From positions 19,435 to 26,460 of the forward strand of contig SUUF01000017.1 in NCBI GenBank assembly GCA_015062635.1: a stretch of 7,026 bases of DNA, given 5' to 3'. The stretch comes from Coriobacteriaceae bacterium (GTDB taxonomy: Bacteria; Actinomycetota; Coriobacteriia; Coriobacteriales; Eggerthellaceae). The notes beneath the pieces were generated by a model. That model saw only the letters and a list, made by a program, of their open reading frames with translations. It did no database searches and was not told where the DNA came from. A program made the position numbers and the translations under genes. Below are positions 1 through 4,521 of the stretch, in pieces (position 1 is the stretch's first letter; every line of letters starts with the position of its first letter).

Positions 1-27
1 TGACAAATGCCCCGGAGGGGTTTGTCA
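1..27. repeat. 27-bp palindromic element, copy A
   Basis: The arms TGACAAA (1-7) and TTTGTCA (21-27) are perfect reverse complements. Inside them CCCC (10-13) can pair with GGGG (17-20) around the loop GGA, leaving TG (8-9) as a bulge. The same 27-bp element occurs in inverted orientation at 4318-4344 with one base difference, so this is a repeated unit and not a chance hairpin. It could be the terminator of a gene left of the window or a dispersed palindrome. No long T-tract follows directly, only TGCGGTG, so the terminator reading is weak. Confidence 0.75.
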
Positions 28-52
28 TGCGGTGTGTTTGTCATGCGGTGAG
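21..52. repeat. 16-bp tandem duplication
   Basis: TTTGTCATGCGGTG occurs at 21-34 and again at 37-50, a 16-bp period in which the second copy duplicates the right arm of the palindrome at 1-27. A third TGTCAT follows at 54-59. It looks like local slippage or duplication of the palindrome edge. No function is evident. Confidence 0.7.
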
Positions 53-88
53 TGTCATCTCGATGAGCGAAGCGAAGAGAGATCTCCC
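52..88. repeat. ATCTC/GAGAT hairpin, possible dispersed intergenic repeat
   Basis: The segment GTGTCATCTCGATGAG at 52-67 is followed by GCGAAGCGAAG and then GAGAGATCTCC. ATCTC (57-61) can pair with GAGAT (79-83). From memory its style resembles short dispersed hairpins between genes of gut bacteria, but family membership is an inference that only a genome search can confirm. Confidence 0.4.
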
Positions 89-160
89 CCGTCCCAACCA
101 TGGCAGCGAGGCGGGCGGGAACCTCGGAACCACCTGCCGTGCAGCTTCGGAGGAGCTTTT

Positions 161-381
161 CGCCAAAACATTGCAGGTATGAACTCTGCGCAAAGGCCGA
201 AACGCCAAAAAATCGCAGGTATGAATTCATACCCGCGATTTTTTGGCGTTCGGGGCCCGATTGACAGTTCATGCCTGCAAATATTTGGCGCGAACACCCA
301 GGGACGCAGTGCATACCTGCAATATTTTGGCGTTTCCTCCCCGTTTTCCTGTACGGAGCTCATACCTGCGATTTTTTGGCG
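161..381. repeat. Array of six 21-bp repeats with 42-bp phasing and an orientation switch
   Basis: Six copies of a 21-bp unit are present. In forward orientation the unit starts CATACCTGC (CATACCCGC and CATGCCTGC in single copies) and ends TTTGGCG. Copies at 161-181 and 203-223 are reversed; copies at 228-248, 270-290, 312-332 and 361-381 are forward. Starts within each orientation are exactly 42 bp apart (161/203 and 228/270/312), and the last step is 49 bp. The separators between same-orientation copies are 21, 21, 21 and 28 bp and are unrelated in sequence, while the units are well conserved, with variation mainly in the AT-rich centre. Similarity often extends outwards, as GAGTTCATACC or GAGCTCATACC. 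The unit is too short and too mixed in orientation for CRISPR. The 42-bp step is close to four helical turns, which fits protein bound on one DNA face. Function is unknown. Confidence 0.9.
201..250. repeat. 50-bp near-perfect palindrome at the array centre
   Basis: The adjacent inverted units (203-223 and 228-248), plus AA before and TT after, form a palindrome centred on GAATTC (223-228). I see only one mismatched pair, A217 against C234. As DNA it could extrude a cruciform; as RNA from either strand it would form a hairpin of about 24 bp. It marks where the array switches orientation. Confidence 0.9.
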
Positions 382-456
382 CGGCCCCGGGGGCGGCAGC
401 CCGGGTCGTCGCGATGAAGCGATGTTTGCGCCACGCAGCCGAATTGGCGACATGAA

Positions 457-558
457 GGATGAGTCGAAGGCCGTTCCATTGACTCATTCTTTGACTCATG
501 GTTCCCAACGGAATGGCGGAAGGAAGCGCTGTGCGGATGAGTCGAATGACGTTCCTTT
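457..558. repeat. ATGAGTC motif cluster and 24-bp direct repeat
   Basis: A 24-bp segment beginning GGATGAGTCGAA is at 457-480 and again at 535-558, 78 bp apart, with three mismatches. Between them lie two reverse copies of the core, ATTGACTCAT (478-487) and TTTGACTCAT (490-499). The four ATGAGTC cores are therefore ordered forward, reverse, reverse, forward. ATGAGTC (459-465) and GACTCAT (481-487) can pair as a hairpin. This may be a set of regulator sites or a decayed repeat. No gene is visible here. Confidence 0.6.
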
Positions 559-617
559 AGTAGAAAGCCACCAACCGCTGGCCGGGCGCGTACGCGGGGT
601 CGTCTGAGCGCATACCT

Positions 618-642
618 CGCGATTTCGCGAAGCGGAATCGCG
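618..642. repeat. 11-bp perfect stem-loop
   Basis: CGCGATTTCGC (618-628) pairs with GCGGAATCGCG (632-642) across the loop GAA, with one T-G pair. It lies within the 575-744 element and is preceded by CATACCT (611-617), which resembles the start of the 21-bp repeat unit upstream. Confidence 0.65.
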
Positions 643-675
643 CGTCATTAAACGCGAAGCCAGCGCAGCGCACGA

Positions 676-703
676 GCGGTAAAGCCCCAGTGGGGCTTTC
701 CGC
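676..703 (-). terminator. Candidate terminator hairpin downstream of rluB
   Basis: AAAGCCCC (681-688) and GGGGCTTT (692-699) form a perfect 8-bp stem with loop AGT. The stem is extended by GCGG (676-679) with CCGC (700-703) around a bulged T680. It lies about 60 bases past the rluB stop in the direction of that operon. The minus strand reads TTTACC after the core stem, so there is no proper U-tract and intrinsic termination is uncertain. It may instead belong to the 575-744 element. Confidence 0.35.
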
Positions 704-763
704 GAGCAGCGGAGCGTGGCCCCGCGGACCCGCCCGGCCAGCGGCCAGTATGGCCGGCAACAG

Positions 764-1522
764 CTATGCGTGCAATTCAGCAGGATCGACGTAGCGCCAT
801 TCGCCTTGCTTGAGCGCTTCGCACGATATGGGACCGAACGTGGTGCGGTGCAGGTGCACAACCGGATGCCCGATGGCGCCGAGCATGAGTTTCACCTGGT
901 GCTTCATGCCCTCGTGTATGACGACGCGCACGAACGAGGTGCCCGGCATGCCGGGAGCGAGGCACGAGTCCTGCTTGCGGTACCGGTTCGGCAGCTTCTT
1001 GAGCGCGTCGACCTCGGCCGGCGCGCAATCGAGCACGCGCTCGCCCATCTCGATGCGCACGCCGCGGCGCAGCTGGTCGAGCTCACCTTCGGTCGGCACG
1101 CCGCGGACCTGCGCGATGTATTCCTTGTCGACATGGCGACTCGGGTGCAGCAGCTCGTTTCCGAGCTCGCCATCGGTGGTGAACAGGATGATGCCGGTCG
1201 TGTCGCGGTCGAGCCGGCCGATGTGGTACAGCGATGGATGCACGTCCATCGGAAGCAAGTCGGCCACACAGGAACGTCCCGATTCATCGCGCATCGTCGT
1301 GTAGCATCCCTCGGGCTTGTTCAACGCGATTATCACGTCATCGGCAGGAAGGTTCACCACTTCCCCATCGAGGCGCACGACATCTCGGCCAGCGTCCACC
1401 CGCACGCCCATCTCGGTAATCGTATCCCCGTTCACCGAGACCCGGCCGTCGAGTATGAGCTGCTCGCATTTGCGCCGCCCGCCGTGGCCGGCCCGTGCCA
1501 GGTATTTCTGCAACCGCATCAT
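764..1522 (-). CDS. rluB: rRNA pseudouridine synthase, RluB/RsuA family
   Basis: This 252-residue protein should isomerise one uridine of ribosomal RNA to pseudouridine in the cytoplasm. An S4 RNA-binding domain spans about residues 3-60 (RLQKYLARAG, then DGRVSVNG). The catalytic core has the GRLDRDTTG motif at 102-110, with D105 as the expected catalytic aspartate, followed by ILFTTDGEL. The C-terminal part reads EGMKHQVKLM and HLHRTTFGPI, then GEWR. RluB proteins normally have a form like GRNRQVRRM there, while HQVK and LHR are more typical of RsuA, so the target (23S versus 16S rRNA) is not certain. Position directly after scpB favours RluB. I chose ATG 1522, 16 nt after the scpB stop; ATG 1519 and GTG 1528 are alternatives. 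The frame stays open upstream into scpB, but that extension is low-complexity and looks like a shadow of scpB. Confidence 0.88.
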   Translation of the reverse strand: MMRLQKYLARAGHGGRRKCEQLILDGRVSVNGDTITEMGVRVDAGRDVVRLDGEVVNLPADDVIIALNKPEGCYTTMRDESGRSCVADLLPMDVHPSLYHIGRLDRDTTGIILFTTDGELGNELLHPSRHVDKEYIAQVRGVPTEGELDQLRRGVRIEMGERVLDCAPAEVDALKKLPNRYRKQDSCLAPGMPGTSFVRVVIHEGMKHQVKLMLGAIGHPVVHLHRTTFGPISCEALKQGEWRYVDPAELHA

Positions 1523-1538
1523 GCCCACGACGGCCAGC

Positions 1539-2261
1539 CTATTCCTCGAACTCGAGCTGCTCGAAATCGATCTTCTCGACCACGCCCACGCTCTGCGCGA
1601 TGGCATCGGCCAGGGCATCGCGCATCGCATCGGCGAGCGTATCGGCCGGGTTCGGGGCATCGTCGTCTTCGCGCAAGCCGAAATGCGCATGCGCCGAAAG
1701 CCCTTGCCGCAACAAGGTTGCGGTCTCGTCGTCAGGCGCGAAATCCTCCAGGTCGGGAAGGTCGCCGCAATCGCGCAAGCCGAACTTCTCGAGGAAGGTG
1801 CGTGTGGTGGAATAGGTCATCGGGTATCCGGGGGCGTCGGCTTGGCCCGACTCGCGCACGAGACCCTTGTCGATCAGCGAATTCACCGAGCTATCGGAAT
1901 TCACGCCGCGAATCGACGCGATGCCGAGCCGCGTGATGGGCTGCCCGTAGGCGATGATGGCAAGCGTCTCGAGCGCCGCCTGCGAAAGCCGGCGCGTATC
2001 CCACGAAAGCACGTACTTCTCGAGCAGCTCGTGATATGCCGGATTCGTGTACAAGCGCCACCCGCCGGCAACTTCCTGCAACAGCACGCCCGCGCGTTCC
2101 GCTTCCTTTCGTGCCGCGATGCGCGTGAGCGCCTCCTCGACCGACGCCGGGTCGGCCTCGAGCATCTCGGCAAGCGTCAGCACGTTCACCGGCTCGTCCG
2201 ACACAAAGAGCAGCGCCTCCACCGCGCCATCGAGCTGCGCGTCCTCCAGATTTCCGTACAT
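1539..2261 (-). CDS. scpB: Segregation and condensation protein B
   Basis: ScpB is the winged-helix partner that dimerises on ScpA and completes the SMC-ScpAB condensin, which compacts and separates chromosomes. The 240-residue protein has an N-terminal winged helix (about 8-85; VEALLFVSDEPV, GGWRLYTN) and the hallmark second domain LSQAALETLAIIAYGQPITR at 92-111, followed by IRGVNSD (117-123) and TTRTFLEKFGL (152-162). Residues from about 175 form an acidic, alanine-rich extension ending FEQLEFEE, making it longer than the usual roughly 190-200 residues. I chose ATG 2261, whose A is the last base of the scpA stop (TGATG), because GGAGG at 2269-2273 is 7 nt away. GTG 2264 would be only 4 nt away. 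The overlap implies translational coupling with scpA. Confidence 0.95.
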   Translation of the reverse strand: MYGNLEDAQLDGAVEALLFVSDEPVNVLTLAEMLEADPASVEEALTRIAARKEAERAGVLLQEVAGGWRLYTNPAYHELLEKYVLSWDTRRLSQAALETLAIIAYGQPITRLGIASIRGVNSDSSVNSLIDKGLVRESGQADAPGYPMTYSTTRTFLEKFGLRDCGDLPDLEDFAPDDETATLLRQGLSAHAHFGLREDDDAPNPADTLADAMRDALADAIAQSVGVVEKIDFEQLEFEE

Positions 2262-3046
2262 CACCGCACCTCCCCATAGGCATCGATCGGGCCGCTGTCG
2301 GCCAGCTCGCCGCTGCCCTCGATATAAGACACCTCGATGTCGCCGAACAGGCCCTCCTGCCGCACGGTCACCATGTTGCGCTTCACCAGCTCGAGGATGG
2401 CGAGGAACGTGACAACGACGACCGCGGTCGGTGCATCCGGGGCGACCACGTCCGAGAACCGGAACCGCTTCGCCGAACGCACGCGTTCATGCAGGCTCTT
2501 GACGTATCCCTCGACGGCAATCGGCTTCCCGGCGATGTGCTCGCTCTCGAGCAGGAAGGCATCGCGGCGCGTGTAGCACGCGACGTAATAGCGCGCAAGG
2601 TCTTCGAGCGACACGCCTTCCAGGTAATCGGGCATGAGCCCGAGGAATTCCGCCGGCGCGCCGAACGTGCGGGCATGACGTCGCCCGGCTTGCTCGTGCA
2701 TCGCCTTAAGCGCCGCCGCCGCGTTCTTGTACTTCTTATACTCCAGCAAGCGCCCCAGCAGCACCTCGCGGGCCTCGGCCGGACCGATGTCCTCGAGCTC
2801 CGGGTCGTCTTCGGCATCGTCATCGACGAGGCTCGCAGCCTTAATCTCGAGCAGCGTAGACGCCACGACGAGGAAATCGCTCGCCACATCGAGGTCGAGG
2901 CGCTTCATGCGCGCGATCTCGTCGAGATATTGGTTCGCTATCTGCGATATGTTCACCGAGCCGATGTCGACCCGCTGCCGATTCACCAGATACAACAAGA
3001 GGTCGAAGGGCCCCTCGAAGCTCTCTGTCCTCACGCGATAGGCCAT
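2261..3046 (-). CDS. scpA: Segregation and condensation protein A (kleisin)
   Basis: ScpA is the kleisin that bridges the SMC heads in bacterial condensin and recruits ScpB. The 261-residue protein begins with the family signature FEGPFDLLLYLVNRQRVDI (10-28) and SQIANQYLDEI, then the helical stretch DFLVVASTLLEIKAASLV (57-74). An acidic linker (about 75-92) precedes a central helical region (LLGRLLEYKKYKNAA). The C-terminal winged helix that binds SMC shows FSDVV and VVVVTFLAILELVKRNMVTVRQ (209-230), then LFGDIEV. Length is typical. ATG 3046 is the natural start because the signature follows at once; its ribosome-binding site is weak (AAGG about 4 nt upstream). It starts 37 nt after the trpS stop; that gap has competing short hairpins built on GACGCC/GGCGTT and ACGCCC/GGGCGT. 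Confidence 0.96.
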   Translation of the reverse strand: MAYRVRTESFEGPFDLLLYLVNRQRVDIGSVNISQIANQYLDEIARMKRLDLDVASDFLVVASTLLEIKAASLVDDDAEDDPELEDIGPAEAREVLLGRLLEYKKYKNAAAALKAMHEQAGRRHARTFGAPAEFLGLMPDYLEGVSLEDLARYYVACYTRRDAFLLESEHIAGKPIAVEGYVKSLHERVRSAKRFRFSDVVAPDAPTAVVVVTFLAILELVKRNMVTVRQEGLFGDIEVSYIEGSGELADSGPIDAYGEVR

Positions 3047-3083
3047 GTGCCCTTACGCCCAACGCCGCGGGCGTCTCCGGCGC

Positions 3084-4196
3084 CTACTCCTTCCCGTACT
3101 CGGCGGCCTGCTGGGCCACGAGCTCGGCATCGTCGAAGTAGTTGATGCGCATCGCGTCCTTCATCTCGTGCAACGTCGCTCCCGCGGTCGCACGGGCCGC
3201 CGCGCAGCCTTCGCGCAGGATGTCATACACCGCCGGGATGTCCTTCTCGTACTCGGCGCGGCGCGCGCGGATGGGGGCAAGCGTCTCCTCGAGAACCTTG
3301 GTCAGGAACTTCTTGCACTTCACGTCGCCGAGGCCGCCACGCATGTAGTGAGCCTTCAGCTCTTCGAGGTTCGCATATTCCGGCCAATATTCCGCAAAAT
3401 GCTCGTCGCGGCAGAATGCGTCGAGGTAGGTGAACACGACATTGCCCTCGACCTTGCCCGGATCCTCGAGATGGATGTGCGTCGGGTCGGTATAGGCGCC
3501 CTTCACCTTCTTCGCCACGTCCTGCGGCGTGTCGGAAAGATAGATGCAGTTGCCGAGCGACTTGCTCATCTTGGCGTTACCGTCGGTGCCGGGAAGACGC
3601 AGGCTCGCCTTGTCGGTGGGAATGAGCGCCTCGGGCATCACGAGCACGTCGGTGTTGTACGTGCGGTTGAACGAGCGCACGATCTCGCGCGTCTGCTCGA
3701 GCATCGGCAGCTGGTCCTCGCCCACCGGGACCGTCGTCGCCTTGAACGCGGTGATGTCGCTCGCCTGCGAGATGGGATAGGTGAAGAACCCGCAGGGGAT
3801 GTCGTTGTTGAAACCGCGCATCGCGATCTCGCTCTTCACCGTGGGGTTGCGCTGGACACGCGCGACGGTGACGAGGTTCATGTAGTAGGCCGTCATCTCG
3901 AAGAGCTCGGGCACCTGCGACTGCACGAAGATGTGGGTCTTCGCCGGGTCGATGCCAACCGAGAGGTAGTCGAGCGCGACTTCGATGATGTTGCGGCGCA
4001 CCTTCTCGGGGTTATCGAAATTATCGGTGAGCGCCTGGGCGTCGGCGATCATGATGTAGATCTCCTCGAACTCGCCCGAATCCTGCAGTGCCACGCGCTG
4101 GCGCAGGCTTCCCACATAATGCCCCAGGTGGAGCTTGCCCGTGGGTCGGTCTCCCGTGAGGATGATCTTCTTCGGCTGTGCGGCTTGCGTGGACAT
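3084..4196 (-). CDS. trpS: Tryptophanyl-tRNA synthetase
   Basis: This class I synthetase charges tRNA-Trp with tryptophan using ATP in the cytoplasm. The 370-residue protein has the HIGH-type motif as HLGH (23-26) within TGDRPTGKLHLGHYVG, and a perfect KMSKS loop (209-213) within GTDGNAKMSKSLGN. The tryptophan-binding part reads RNPTVKSEI (116-124) and PVGEDQLPMLEQTREIVRSFN (157-177). The DQLPMLEQTREI form, and TGDRPTGKLHLGHYVGSL, match from memory the streptococcal/lactic-acid type more than the E. coli type. It is longer than the usual 330-340 residues, through its C-terminus. ATG 4196 is chosen because AGGAAGG (4205-4211) sits 8 nt upstream; GTG 4226 in the same frame has no such support. 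It is the first gene of the minus-strand operon. No T-box or Trp-rich leader peptide was seen upstream. Confidence 0.97.
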   Translation of the reverse strand: MSTQAAQPKKIILTGDRPTGKLHLGHYVGSLRQRVALQDSGEFEEIYIMIADAQALTDNFDNPEKVRRNIIEVALDYLSVGIDPAKTHIFVQSQVPELFEMTAYYMNLVTVARVQRNPTVKSEIAMRGFNNDIPCGFFTYPISQASDITAFKATTVPVGEDQLPMLEQTREIVRSFNRTYNTDVLVMPEALIPTDKASLRLPGTDGNAKMSKSLGNCIYLSDTPQDVAKKVKGAYTDPTHIHLEDPGKVEGNVVFTYLDAFCRDEHFAEYWPEYANLEELKAHYMRGGLGDVKCKKFLTKVLEETLAPIRARRAEYEKDIPAVYDILREGCAAARATAGATLHEMKDAMRINYFDDAELVAQQAAEYGKE

Positions 4197-4315
4197 GCGT
4201 TCTACCTTCCTAACGATTTGCGTCACGCTATCTTACCGCATGCTTTCCATATTCACGGAAACAACGGGGATAACGGGAAAATGAGCCCCGTCCTCCCGGG
4301 CGTGGTTCGCCGAAA

Positions 4316-4346
4316 CCTGACAAACCCCTCCGGGGGATTTGTCAGG
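4316..4346. repeat. 27-bp palindromic element, copy B (inverted)
   Basis: CCTGACAAA (4316-4324) pairs perfectly with TTTGTCAGG (4338-4346), and CCCC (4325-4328) pairs with GGGG (4333-4336), leaving A4337 bulged. The core 4318-4344 read on the minus strand matches positions 1-27 at 26 of 27 bases. Because it lies between two divergent gene starts it is not an obvious terminator for either one. A dispersed palindrome or a regulator site is more likely. Confidence 0.8.
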
Positions 4347-4395
4347 TGCATCGCGCACGATGTAACGTTTCCTCGTAGCCTTCGTAACATGCATC

Positions 4396-4421
4396 GGGGG
4401 CTGTCAACGTGACAAACCCCC
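4396..4421. repeat. Related TGACA palindrome, copy C
   Basis: GGGGG (4396-4400), C, TGTCA (4402-4406), ACG, TGACA (4410-4414), AA, CCCCC (4417-4421) form an imperfect inverted repeat. The right part TGACAAACCCC is identical to the start of copy B, while the order of the arms is turned inside out relative to it (GGGGG..TGTCA|TGACA..CCCCC). It lies 52 bp from copy B and about 100 bp before the plus-strand gene start. Confidence 0.65.
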
Positions 4422-4521
4422 TCGGGCGGGCGCCGCATTCGTGGAACGATGGTGGGATATCGGGCGCAGGCGCGGCTTTTGGAGTACGATGGCCGCCATG
4501 TGAACGACGAGAGGAGCCGTC

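Larger units (their letters stand above)
575..744. repeat. 170-bp element with 26-bp inverted ends and internal hairpins
   Basis: The left end (575-600, beginning CCGCTGGCCGGGCG) and right end (719-744, ending CGCCCGGCCAGCGG) are reverse complements at 23 of 26 positions. Inside are an 11-bp stem at 618-628/632-642 with loop GAA and a strong hairpin at 676-703. The folded form would be one outer stem carrying two inner stem-loops, a branched shape suited to a structured RNA or a small non-autonomous element. It ends 19 bp from the stop codon of the rRNA pseudouridine synthase gene. I see no clear flanking target-site duplication. Confidence 0.65.
4197..4521. promoter_or_regulatory. Divergent intergenic region between trpS and the glycosyltransferase gene
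   Basis: This 325-bp gap should hold promoters for both directions. For trpS (minus strand) a -10-like TAAGAT lies at 4230-4235, but no good -35 is found about 17 nt upstream. An imperfect palindrome TTTCC/GGAAA (4245-4249/4257-4261) lies just upstream of it and could be an operator. ACGGGG (4264-4269) can pair with CCCCGT (4286-4291). For the plus-strand gene a TACGAT (4485-4490) is the only -10-like box near the start and it lacks a matching -35. The two TGACA palindromes (4316-4346 and 4396-4421) occupy the middle. No T-box, riboswitch or tRNA was recognised, and short open frames here look spurious. Confidence 0.45.

Noticed and set aside
161..381. CRISPR array
   Set aside because: Units are only 21 bp, switch orientation in the middle, the separators are as short as the units, and no cas gene or leader is visible.
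55..453. Open frame of 132 codons on the minus strand over the same array
   Set aside because: Same cause as on the plus strand; the repeats are read as different peptides in different copies and nothing protein-like is conserved.
32..607. Open frame of 191 codons on the plus strand across the repeat region
   Set aside because: It stays open because the 21- and 42-bp periods are multiples of three and the separators lack stops. Repeat copies fall in different frames (161 and 203 in one, 228/270/312 in another, 361 in the third), so the DNA and not a peptide is conserved. The product has no recognisable domain.
1523..1690. Upstream extension of the pseudouridine synthase (308-residue version)
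   Set aside because: The extra 56 residues are low-complexity Ser/Arg-rich and lie antiphase over the end of scpB; the S4 domain starts right at ATG 1522.
716..1936. Long plus-strand frame of 406 codons, and other long plus-strand frames opposite the operon
   Set aside because: They are shadows of the minus-strand genes in GC-rich DNA, with His/Arg-rich composition and no domains.
1..4344. Composite transposon bounded by the 27-bp inverted copies
   Set aside because: The enclosed genes are core housekeeping genes in a conserved order, there is no transposase, and the element is itself a palindrome, so its orientation has little meaning.
4253..4438. Short minus-strand frame upstream of trpS as a leader peptide
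   Set aside because: It contains no tryptophan codons, covers the palindromes and lacks a convincing ribosome-binding site.
4197..4521. T-box riboswitch for trpS
   Set aside because: The conserved antiterminator sequence and a terminator hairpin with a T-tract before the start codon were not found on the minus strand.
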